Source: Talinum fruticosum
Lineage: Eukaryota; Streptophyta; Magnoliopsida; Caryophyllales; Talinaceae
Length of the DNA stretch: 64,000 bases
Reading direction: 5' to 3'
Assembly: GCA_021018815.1 (NCBI GenBank)
Contig: JAITYX010000102.1
Span: 1,550,001 to 1,614,000, forward strand
Shown here one piece after another: positions 22,960 to 32,817 of the stretch (positions within the stretch are counted from its first letter, which is position 1; each line of letters begins with the position of its first letter). Both the position numbers and the translations under genes were made by a program. The notes under the pieces are model-generated. The model was not told the origin of the DNA, searched no databases, and saw only the letters and a program-made list of their open reading frames with translations.

Positions 22960-25190
22960 CTACAATTTGAGAATCACATTATTAGTTTCTTCAAACATAT
23001 CATTCTTGACTACTCTAATCATTAAAAGCACTAAAGATTATAAAAAGTATTTATGAACAACATTCTAAAAATATAGACCAAACTGACTTTAATCAATTAA
23101 AACAAACAAACCAAAAGTTTTAGATAACATTAATTGATCATTAACACATGCAAAATTATAGCAAATTTTTTATTACAGCTAGACTATATATATGACATAA
23201 GCGTTTAAAGGGTGTAACATACAAACACTTTAAATACTTCAATTATTAAATTAAAATGCATTTGAAACAATACCTCAGGCTATACATACACCTATATACA
23301 TACACCTACTGTGCCGAGTCATAAGTAAATCAACAATAATGAGAACATAAAGGACAACCCTTTACTAAAGGGTATAAATTTAAACAAAATAAAAAAAAAA
23401 AACAATCACAATTCAATCTTCAAAACTTTATTTCTAAAATACTCATAAAACTACAATGTTTTAGTTAGCAATGTCTTGGGCATATTGAATAGCAATCATT
23501 TTAAACAATTAATGTTCTTCATGCATCACCGAAATTCATATAATTACAAAATAGAAACTTAACATTATTCAACATATAAAATAAATATATGAGGAATTAC
23601 ATCATCATTAGACTTTACAAATACTATTCCAAATGAAATTCATACAAATTAAACAACTTATCTTTAAGCTATTATAGAAATGGGATTCATAAAGGACAGA
23701 ATAGATGAGTTATTCAACACCAGTTTGTACTAACGGAGATATAAGAGAGAGAATTTAAAGAGTGATTTGTACCACCAGTCTAACCTTGCACCAATTCACA
23801 CACATGACCAAAAAGAAAGAAAACAAACTTCATAAAAGATATTTTCACACTTTTAAAATAGTTCACACACAAGATCTCCTTATTAAAGTCTAACATGCAA
23901 TTACTTCACAAGACATTTACAATAGAAATTGTTTATTGGCACACATTCAAACTCTTGGTTCTTGGCTGTTAAAAGAGTAAGTTACAAGACAACACAAGCC
24001 ACCCCTCCCTAACCAAAAATGGGAAAAAAATCATAATTGGGGATGAAGAATGGAAGGAGGATCAAAAAGATAAGTTGACAAGTAAAATATTCAATCTTTG
24101 AACTCAACAATGAAATTTGATTAACTGTGGTGGAATTGCATGTGAAGGACACAAAAACTTACATCGGATATATTAATCTAATCTAATTGACACATATAAT
24201 AATTCGCACACAAAAACTTTCATCCTTTGTATAAAATGAATCAATCTTCTACTTCTTTAGACTGGATACCAAATCACATGTATACAGAGTACTCTTGACA
24301 AGGAGAGAGACTATTTTTGTTTCTCGTCGAAACTCCAATCTCCAAACCCCGCTAAAATTGTCTCGGAGCTTAATGCTAAACATGTAAATCATATATTCGA
24401 CCCTCAGCCCTTTCAAAAAGACCTACTCACACAATTAATCATCAAGACATCACAATTACCTACACAAATTGGTTGAAATTTGAGGTCATCAAGAAAGCTT
24501 TTAGAAGGCGAGACTCGAATTCGGTTCAATTAACCAGCCACCTTATATAAAGATGTAACTTGATTTATATAAAACAAGCATAAATAGAACATACTACAAA
24601 TTTGATCAATAATATTTTTTGTTTGATGCATGCTAGTATATCTAACCAGACACACCAAATGGGAAGTTAGCTTGGCACCACTATTGTAGTGTAAGATAAT
24701 GGAAGTAAATAATTGGCATCGGATCTAATTGAGTAGTGAGGTTATCAAAATATTTGCAAGCCTATCATAGATGCAATTAGAGGAGCAATATTCTCGTATT
24801 TGTATAATCCCCTCCAGTCTCCCACCCCCAACCTTCAATACCCCTACCTAAATTAGTTCGGGACTTGGTGAATTCAGAAATTACATACATCGGTACCTCT
24901 TTTTTCATGCTTTAGAACCTTATATGTATCGACTAATTTTTATATGTTTTTGTATAAAATATAAAGCAATTGCCCCTTTTGCTTTTGTGTCCCAATAAAA
25001 CATAAAAAATATAATAGAGCTAATATCAAAGCTTTAAAAAAACAAAGATGATGAACACATGGCACCACAAGATTGATTTTGAGATTAATGAGTACAATAA
25101 CATTAATTGAGGAGACAACATACATATGCTTGTGTACAATTCCACATACATCATGTGTATCATACATGTACACATTATTATCATACACGC
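22960..25190. other. AT-rich DNA, no supported gene
   Basis: I read both strands and saw only short chance ORFs and A/T runs. No terminal repeats, splice-linked frames or known motifs were identified. It is probably the non-coding interior of CACTA-1 or older debris. Confidence 0.4.
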
Positions 25191-25194
25191 TGTT

Positions 25195-25740
25195 TCAGGA
25201 GAAAACCGAGTTAATGATGTGGATGATGATTCGGAGAGAGGAAGGATTTACCACTCGGTTCCGAGGACATGGCACGATCGATCCGATTCCGCGTGGCGGC
25301 TGCTCGAACCCGCAAAAGGCAAAGCCCCGGGGGGATCCTGGGGAACACCCCTCCGACGCTGAAGTTAGTGATTGACTTGATTGAAGGGATCGAGGAAATC
25401 TTCCTCGATATACGTGGGGAATTCCTTGGGAGTTGAGAGATTTTCCGAAGATGGAAACTCTTGGGATGAGTGTTGAGAGCTTGAGAGCTTAGAAGCTTGG
25501 GTGTGTGATTGTGAGAAATATGAGATTTGTGGGATGTGAAAACATGCCCCATGGAGTTTGGAATTGATGGGTATATATAGGGAATTTTAAAGGGATAGCA
25601 TAGTAATTTACCGTGGTTTAGGGGAAACCCTAGCCCTATTGGGCTTTGGGCTTTTACCTAGCCCGTTAAGGGTTGGCCTTGGGCCTATATCTTCCTTATC
25701 CGACTAATTAGGCCCGGTTGGCTGGTGATGTGGCGGGTGA
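25195..25740 (-). mobile_element. Tat-like LTR fragment (U3/R/U5 part)
   Basis: On the minus strand a TATA box (25579-25572) is followed by a leader, then ACTAACTTCAGCGTCGGAGG and a TTTGCCTTTTGCGGGTTCG phrase. The GCGTCGGAG ... TTTTGCxGG order is characteristic of the R/U5 of many plant Tat-lineage LTRs. It differs from the LTR at 7393-8966, so it is a different family. No primer-binding site, TG/CA edge or internal region was found. It is a solo or captured LTR piece inside CACTA-1. Confidence 0.5.
25572..25579 (-). promoter_or_regulatory. TATA box of the LTR fragment
   Basis: TATATATA within CTATATATACCC on the minus strand, about 30 bases before the leader that opens with a GGGGCATGTTTTCAC stretch. 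Confidence 0.45.
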
Positions 25741-26719
25741 GATGGAACTGTCCAGGAAATACCTAAATCACAAGCTATATTTATATTATAGCTTCAACTT
25801 GTATTCTTGTATGATAGATTGATATTATAGCTTAGATCTTATAAGTTCATGCCCTCTCTATCCAGTAATTTTCTCTCTAAAGGGAAAAAGACATATTTTA
25901 TGAAATTACAATATTAACTATGGACAATGAGTGTAGATGAAACAATGAAATATAATTTATTAAAATTGCATTAAATGAGCTTATAGGGAAGCCAAATTGG
26001 GACAAACAAAATTGGAAACAAACAAACAAAAAGGTTCATGAGCAAGCATATGATATATGTCCGTGATTGTTCATCCGATCGAAATTATCCCGGATGGACA
26101 TTTTCGAATCCTCTTATCAGTAATTATCCATTCTAAAGAGTTTCAAGAAAATCAAAATTGGACAACCAAGAGGTACAAGCATTTCAAGCAAATCTGAAAA
26201 TCACCAAATATTAAGAATTCCAACGGAAGATGAAGATGTATTAATTAAATAACTACCCACTTCTTTTACTGAAATTAAAATTGGACAACCGAGAAGTAAA
26301 AGCGGATATCAACAGTAAAACTAAGAAAAATTGTCATTCTAGGGTTTAAAGATAAAAGAGGAACAGCGAATTACCTAGGAAAGAGTAAGGGTAGGAGTTG
26401 CCTAATCGGGACAGTGTCCATTTTCTTCCCGATCTTCAATTTTAGGGCTTGAAATTGGGTAGAGCAGAGAGAGAGAGACGGATGAGGCTAGAAACTGGGC
26501 ACGGGAGAGAGAGACAAGGCTCAAATATTTCAGTGTATGTTTTTGGCGAGATGGAGAGGGGATGACGAAGGTTGGGAACTTTTTTTATTTTTTCATTCTT
26601 TTTGGGATAGGGGTACACCGCAGACGGATGGAGACGGGTTTAGGGCGCTTGTTTTCATTTTTCCCAAAATTGGGCCTTGTTCTGCCCACTCAACTAAATT
26701 TCTACGACGACATATATAA
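25741..26719. other. CACTA-1 inner end, non-coding
   Basis: AT-rich, then an AG-rich block with GAGAGAGAGA runs (26466-26517). No protein is supported. Confidence 0.4.
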
Positions 26720-26866
26720 ATTATTTAGGAGGGTTATTTTCCTCCGTCGAGATTCACATAATATTAAAGACGGTTATCAAATTCCTTCATAAAAATATAT
26801 CAATTAAGAAGGTTTTTATATTCCATCATAAATAAGTGGTTGTAAATAGACAAATTTTTTGTAGTG
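26720..26866 (-). repeat. CACTA-1 terminal and subterminal region
   Basis: Short repeated motifs of the type GGAGG..TTTTCCTCC and GAAGGTTTTTATATTCC lead up to the terminus TTTTTTGTAGTG. Such arrays near the ends are where TNP1-type proteins bind in CACTA elements. Confidence 0.5.
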
Positions 26867-26879
26867 GTACCCACATCTA

Positions 26880-27781
26880 ATTTCTTCCTCGGTACTATCT
26901 TCATATGAGAGACTTGCTCATCAATGAATAGCTGCACTTTATCATTGTTTTTAAGAATATAAAGATGTTACTTATCCCTCATATCCCAACTGATTGTCCG
27001 AATCATCGGCCCCAATTTCCCTACCCAGTGATTGTCCCCATCAATCGATGTTTAGGAATACCAATAACTTCCATTTGGGGGTAGCATTCGCAGTAGAACT
27101 CAACACACTCCTTAGTTGTGTAAGCCTTAACAATGCACCCTTCCGGTCGGTACCAATTCCTAACATACCCTGTGAAAATGTTCATAAACCACATAATCGC
27201 ACTTCTCTCACCAAATGGACAACTAGGTGCACCATGACATCAAGCAAAGAAGGTGGGAAGTACATCTCAAGTTGGAACAATGCAATGATGACATCTCACT
27301 CAAGAGCATCCAATTTCTCCAAATCAACAACTTTGCTACATATAGGATTGAAGAAGAAGCAAAGTCTTGTAATCGAATGTCTGCTATGTTTCAAGCATCA
27401 CGGATCGGATAGTAACGGGTAGAATTTGTTGTATCAAGACATGACAATCGTGTAATTTGAGACCAATTAATTTATAATCAAACATAAAAATAAGTCTACT
27501 AATGTTTGAAGAATATCCCTGTGGCACTTTAAGTTTCTTTAAGGTCTCACACAAACATTTTTTCGCTTCTACTCAATGTGTAAGAAGCCGGAGGCAAAAA
27601 TGTGTTTCTTCCGCTTTGGTTATGGTGCTAATAATTGGTCCTAAATCTTGAGGAGTTATAAACACCATATTAACTCTTCATTTGATTTGGCTGCATGTTG
27701 GATGGAAGTCTCCGGAAAGTTATTAGCACCATCATGGTATTCTACACTCCATTCATCGTCATAAACCCACGTTTGATCCAT
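26880..27781 (-). pseudogene. CACTA-2 TNP2-like fragment (DUF4218 region)
   Basis: A minus-strand ATG at 27781 opens MDQTWVYDDEWSVEYHDG. After stops and frame changes comes ETLRNLKVPQGYSSNISRL, then DYKLIGLKLHDCHVLIQQIL (about 27480-27420), the HDCHVLMQ motif of CACTA transposases. A DUF4218 core follows: LEMYFPPSFFDVMVHLVVHL in two frames, then GYVRNWYRPEGCIVKAY and CVEFYCE (about 27160-27070). The catalytic Transposase_21 domain that normally precedes is absent, so the start at 27781 is joined to the middle of the protein. The 3' end is cut by the CACTA-1 terminus at 26866. Confidence 0.7.
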
Positions 27782-28730
27782 ACCTCACCCCTAAACATGA
27801 GAAGTAATTAACCTCATACAACTCAAAAAGTACGTACTTTCATAATTAATATTACACCAAATAATATGAGATCAGCTTGAGATCCTTCTACAAGGATAAA
27901 TGATCCTACACCCATTCAAGAATAATATGACCCTGGACCATACAAGCAAAATCTTATCATACATTTGACAAGCTTGCGACAACATTTTCCCTTAGTCCTT
28001 CAAGTAAAAATACAAAGAAAAAATTCCTAATGTGTGTATCTTCTTAATTATATGGTAATACAAGGATATACACATCACACCTATTGTCATCGTAATTGCA
28101 CTCAAAGAACGAGAGGGGAAATGAGCACCGTGATATCTTGTCACATGTATGATAAGTTTATAATAGCCACACAACCTATTATCATATTATTCTCAAACTG
28201 TCCAACAGGGACATTTCATAAACCTATACATCCTAAGCCCTATATGCACATTTATACACGTACCACCACCTAGGATAACTTTTTATGTACAGATTTTTGA
28301 GTAGGTTCTCTAAGCTTATGAAATATATATAATAATTATAAAAGCGTAGATTGGTAAGTAAAATAAGCAAAATAAGCACAATTATACGCAAGTAAGCATG
28401 CCATTATCAAATGACATGAAAACAATAAGAGGTTATTAGTACATTCAATTTTGTTTTTCTTAATTGGTCATAAGTTTTTTTATTTTTGTTGTTGTTAAAT
28501 TTATCTTTTTCTTAAATTGTTATAAGTTCTTATTTTCTATAGTGGTTAAATTTCTCTTTATCTTAACTACATATATAGCTTTTATTCCTCCATTTGGCGT
28601 TTAAGAGGGGTGTTTAGGTATATATATATACATATATATATATATATAGGTTTCCTTGTTGGTTGTAATTTTGTTGTATTATATATTATCAGAAACTAGA
28701 CATGATTTTTGTATATTTATAGAATGTAAA
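27782..28730. other. CACTA-2 5' region, no gene; contains TA repeat
   Basis: AT-rich sequence with an (AT)n microsatellite at about 28618-28649 and no supported ORF. Confidence 0.5.
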
Positions 28731-28911
28731 GAACAATGAATATGAAAAAATGTCAGGATCACCCTCAAATTTGCTTTAACGATATAAGACATAACAAGAA
28801 CTGGAGTTCCCAAGATAAGGTCATGGGAACTCAAGTTCCTGTTATGTCTTGGGATGTTAAAGCAAATTCAAGGGTGGCATCGACATTTTCTTCATATTCA
28901 TTGTCCTGTTC
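28731..28911. repeat. Long imperfect inverted repeat (about 82-base arms, 11-base loop)
   Basis: Left arm 28731-28812 and right arm 28824-28911 are close reverse complements: for example GACATAACAAGAACT pairs with AGTTCCTGTTATGTC (mostly exact), TTTGCTTTAAC with GTTAAAGCAAA, and AATGAATATGAA with TTCATATTCATT. The loop is AGATAAGGTCA. RNA from either strand would fold into a long hairpin. It could be a foldback MITE or a young miRNA-like precursor; the sequence alone does not decide. Confidence 0.8.
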
Positions 28912-29149
28912 ATTATGTAAATTTTAAAAAAATCATGTACTCGTAGTTTAAGATCATATATAATACAACAAATTTGAAACCAAAAAGAAAACCAAAAATT
29001 TCGATAATCGGACAAATCAATATACCCCAACATTGCCTCATCAAAACAAATAAATTTTGATAAGTTTTTCGGAATAGCCCTACATCTAAATCTTTCCAAT
29101 TACATACAATTTCTATCAATAAATTTTCTTCCATTTCGTCCGTAAATCC

Positions 29150-29340
29150 TCAACATTAATCTTTCCATTTTCCTAAATCCTAAACCATAAATCTTTCTAT
29201 TTCCGTAAACCCTTAACCATAAATCTTTCCATTTCTCTAAACACTTACTCTTTCCATATACCTAAACCCTAAAGCCTAAAACCCAAACCATATATCATTC
29301 CATTTCCTTAAATACTAAATCCTAAACCCTAAACACATTT
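29150..29340 (+). repeat. Degenerate repeat with telomere-like CCTAAACCCTAAA pieces
   Basis: Irregular copies of CATAAATCTTTCCATTTCC plus CTAAACCCTAAA-type words recur with a spacing of roughly 40 bases. Too degenerate for a true telomere tract. Confidence 0.55.
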
Positions 29341-29379
29341 GTCAAAATCTCAAACATTTAAAACATTTTCAACTTCACA

Positions 29380-29610
29380 AACCAAACAAATACATTCAAC
29401 ACTCACCCACATTCTTAAATATTTCAAAAATCTCAACGTTCAACTAAGTACCAAATACATTTAACATTCAACTAACCAATTTTGCAAATACCTTCAACAT
29501 TCAACATTACCTATATTCAACATTCAACATTTTAAAAATCTCCAACATTACCCACATTCTTAACATTCAACTAACTACCGCAAATACATTCAACATTTAA
29601 CTCACAATTT
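29380..29610 (+). repeat. Low-complexity ATTCAACATT array
   Basis: Repeated words ACATTCAAC and AATACATTCAACATT in irregular spacing; non-coding. Confidence 0.55.
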
Positions 29611-29894
29611 TACAAATATCTTGAATAAAAATATAAGATAGGGAAAGAAAAGCATACCGCTAGTGACAATGGCGGTAGCGAGAGTGAGCAAGAGGTGAGA
29701 AGTAGTAGCCACCATAGAGACAGCGAGACTAGCGATAAGGGCAACGACAACGACGATGACGAGGAGAGCAAGACCGCGACAATAACGAAGAGAGCGAGAG
29801 TAGACAGTAAGTGAGACAAGAGTAAATGTGGAGAGGGAGAGTAAAAGCAAGAGTAGAGAGCGAACCGGTGGGCAATAGTAGTTCTCGTTTTAGG

Positions 29895-30055
29895 TTTCCT
29901 GCGAGAGACTTTTAACTACGGTTGAATGAAAGAACCATAGTAATAGAGTACCTATTACTATGGTTATTTCATTGAACCGTAGTAAAAGGAACACATATTG
30001 ACCTATTACTACGGTTTAATGAAAGAACCGTAATAATAGGTGTAACTAACGTTCG
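29895..30055. repeat. CACTA-2 subterminal inverted repeats
   Basis: The motif ACTACGGTTNAATGAAAGAAC occurs near 29917 and 30024, with its reverse complement GGTTATTTCATTGAACCGTAGT near 29960. It is close to the CACTA-2 terminus, as expected for transposase-accessory binding repeats. Confidence 0.65.
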
Positions 30056-30146
30056 CTTATTTACAAAAATATACCACCTCAAGTTTTACTTTCGATCGTT
30101 GTGTTTAACCATCGTAAAAGGCCCGTAATAAAAAGTCATTGTTGTA

Positions 30147-30149
30147 GTA
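30147..30149 (+). repeat. Target site duplication of CACTA-3 (left), GTA
   Basis: GTA flanks the CACTAC terminus; the same GTA follows the other end at 38035-38037. CACTA elements make 3-base duplications. Confidence 0.85.
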
Positions 30150-30165
30150 CACTACTAGAAAACTT

Positions 30166-30460
30166 CCAAATTGCGACGGAAATAGCGACTGAATATCGGC
30201 TAATAGCGACGGAATTTCGAAATTAGTGACGGATTTAGCGACGGAAATATTCCGTCGCTAAATTTCAGCGACGGAAATTTTGAAATCCGTCGCTAATTAG
30301 CGACGGATCAGCGACGGAAAAGGCTTCCGTAGCTGATGGGAATCAGACAACGGACACTCTTCCGTAGCTGATGGAAATCAGCAACGAAAAGTCGTCCGTC
30401 AGCTGATTTAGCGACGGAAATGGGGGTGTTTCCGTCGCCGATTTCCGTCGCCGATTCGTC
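30166..30460. repeat. CACTA-3 left subterminal repeats (AGCGACGGAA)
   Basis: At least ten copies of GCGACGGA or its complement TCCGTCGC are arranged in both orientations over about 300 bases. This is the expected binding array for the element's TNP1 product. Confidence 0.8.
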
Positions 30461-30689
30461 ATTGCTCGTAAAAAATCAGAATATTATTTTTTAGTTATTT
30501 GTTACCCTAGTACAAACAATTGTGAATGGATATACAAATCCAACTTACATGTTCACCATCATGAACAATCATAACATACTTAAAACAAATTCACAAGTTC
30601 AACACAACAAGCAAACAATAGCTCACAAGAAACCTTAAACACATCTAAACAAGTTCGCAAAGTGATAATCACCAATATATACAAAAGTT

Positions 30690-32570
30690 GACATATGAAT
30701 TCATGGTCCTCACTCATCCTCATCCTCATCCTCATCCTCTTCCTCTTCCTCTTGTGGTTGTGCTGGTCGACGGTGAGATCCGGATGCTTACCGAGACTCG
30801 TAGAAATTCATTAATACGTGCTATTGGCTCAGCGAAACTGTCGACCTTTTCTTTAAGATGCCTATTTTGCAACTCAAGCATCCAAGCATGCTCAATCCAT
30901 TGCTATAACTCAGAATTCAAAGTATGCACTCGTTGATCTCAATTCCGAGTCATCTGCAGTAGAAGATTTCGGTGATTTGAAGGGCATGGTTGGTTTCAAG
31001 TTTCTAGCCTCGGATCCAAGTCCATAAATGCGACCTTTCTTGTTCGCATTGGCTTTGACCCACAACTCATGTTGTGAAGGGGTGGAGACATGATCCTCGG
31101 AGGAGTTGGGGTCATCATCGGAAGTTTGAGTGGGTTGAGTGTTTTGCAACTCTTCCCACTCTTGTTGAAACTTGTCCCGAATATAATATAAATATTTGAG
31201 GCATGTAAATATCACGGGTTGTTAACGAAAACCATAGATAGAAAAATATGCGAAATTCATATATATGGTTACTCACGTAAAAGGCCTTGGATTTTTTGTC
31301 CACCCATTCGTCCTTTTTGTTTTGTGCGTTCGTGAAAATAGTTGGGTCGGTAGAGGCTGAAATCCTTTAAGCTCCTTCATCTAAATAAAAACAAGTTAGT
31401 AGAGAATCAATTTACTAATATGAACATGTTAATAGTTGCATGCGTAATCAATAAGAAAGGGGTATGTACCAATCGCCGCTTATGCTCCGTCATAGGGATT
31501 GAGCCACAAGTATGGAGCGATGAACCAAGTCCCCCTTGATCAAGCATGACGGTTTTCCGAGCTTGCTCACGTAACTTCTTGTAGTCGCAGCTTCCCAATA
31601 TTCGAGCAACTCGTGCCGTAGTTGTCACCCAACCATTTCGGCTTCTTATTTTTCCTCGCCTTCAACATGAAGTCCTTTAATCGATCACTGCCTTTCTTTT
31701 CAAAATTTCTTCCGATTTGGACTTCATCGGTTGGAGACCAAGTGAAAAATTTCTATATAAATAAAAAAATAGTTTATGACTTATGAAATTATAATATAAT
31801 GTTCGAACATGCACAATAAGTCATTATGTTATCCGAAATTTAGAAAACTAAAGATTTGTCATTACCTTAAACTCGGAAAACCACCGATCACGTTGTGATC
31901 GAGGGACTTTACCCCATGTAGGCCAAGCTCCGTCGTACTTGCTTTGGAAAATGTGGAAAATCGTACCCACAACTTTGTCAATGGGGAAGAACCTAATCAA
32001 GAAACATATAAAATAGTTAGTTCTACTAATAACTAATATGCTTAATTTATTTTAGTACTTATTATCACACTTACCCTTCACCATCCGGCTCAATTCGAAT
32101 CTTTTCTCAGCTGCTAGCACCGCTTGAATCAAGACTAGGATGCTCGCTCCCTGCATCAGCTTGGTCCTTCATTTGTAGGCCTTTGTGGTGGCCTTTGTTC
32201 GGCACCAACGTGGATGTGTGGTACATTATTTGTACCATATTGGTGATATGCATATGTATCGGACGGGTTTGAGTACATATGGGGTTGCTGAGAATATGGA
32301 GGGTTTAGGAAGAAAGACCCACCCATTGGGTTTTGTATGTGTGGGAAGTTTGGGGGTTGCAAAAAGGAGGGTTGGGAATAAATGACCCCCCAATGGAGTT
32401 TGGTTGTGAGGGGAGTGTGGAGATAGTGCTCCACCTACAGGAGATTGAAGGTTATGAGGGCTTTGAGAGGGGGTAGAAGTGCTCACATCATTACCTTCCC
32501 CATCGGTAGTGGTGTTTCTAGCCCTTCCCGAGTAGCTGATCTTTTGGACCTCGCCTCTACCTCTCTCCAT
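30690..32570 (-). pseudogene. CACTA-3 TNP1-like gene (Transposase_24), slightly broken
   Basis: It starts MERGRGEVQKISYSGRARN at 32570 (minus). A Ser/Pro-rich then Gln/Pro/Tyr-rich N-terminus follows, with one frame change near 32400. After that come IRIEPDGEG and RFFPIDKVV at an apparent exon junction, with a GT at about 32072. Next is SKYDGAWPTWGKVPRSQRDR then WFSEFK (31935-31865), the Transposase_24 core. The following exon has KFFTWSPTDEVQIGRNFEKK and KARKNKKPKWLGDNYG; the last has FQQEWEELQN and GRIYGLGSEARN. A stop after DSSGASS near 32107 and the frame change show decay, but the exon-intron layout is still readable. Such proteins bind the subterminal repeats and act with TNP2. Confidence 0.7.
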
Positions 32571-32817
32571 TTTTCTAAACATAAACAAGTAATTCACACT
32601 ATTAGTAAACATCCAACAGTTCAAGTGATTTCATATAAAACAACATATAAACAATAGTAAACATATAAACATGTAAGCGTTAGATATAAATATTCTTCTA
32701 TGAATAAATTATGCTTCAATTGTTTCACCTTCATTACATTAATAAGAACTCATTTGATTACAATAGAAATGAAAGTTATACAATATAAAACAAACCAAAA
32801 AAAAAAACCATTATCAA

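Larger units (their letters stand above)
19700..26866 (-). mobile_element. CACTA-1: decayed CACTA transposon
   Basis: The right terminus is TTTTTTGTAGTG (26855-26866), the reverse complement of the CACTAC... end used by CACTA elements, and is followed by GTA, the most likely 3-base duplication. Inside are TNP2-type and TNP1-type pseudogenes on the minus strand in the usual order. The left terminus was not found; the value given is only the edge of the last coding homology. Its right end sits inside the TNP2 region of CACTA-2, so it is a nested insertion. Confidence 0.6.
26870..30149 (-). mobile_element. CACTA-2, interrupted remains
   Basis: It holds a TNP2 DUF4218 region on the minus strand (26880-27781), an AT-rich 5' part and subterminal inverted motifs. 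It ends in TTGTTGTAGTA at 30149. The missing last bases GTG lie at 38038-38040, after CACTA-3 and its GTA duplication, restoring a TTGTAGTAGTG-type terminus. The left half would lie beyond CACTA-1 and is not found. Confidence 0.65.

Noticed and set aside
24475..24545. Possible tRNA-like 3' half (GGCGAGACTCGAATTCGGTTCAA)
   Set aside because: No matching acceptor, D or anticodon arms nearby, so no cloverleaf can be drawn.
26994..27422. 142-codon + strand ORF
   Set aside because: It is the antisense shadow of the DUF4218 region of CACTA-2, which matches TNP2 on the minus strand.
29606..29860. Ser/Leu-rich minus ORFs of 69-82 codons
   Set aside because: They come from a purine-rich GAGAG/GACGA low-complexity stretch; no domain and no conserved start.
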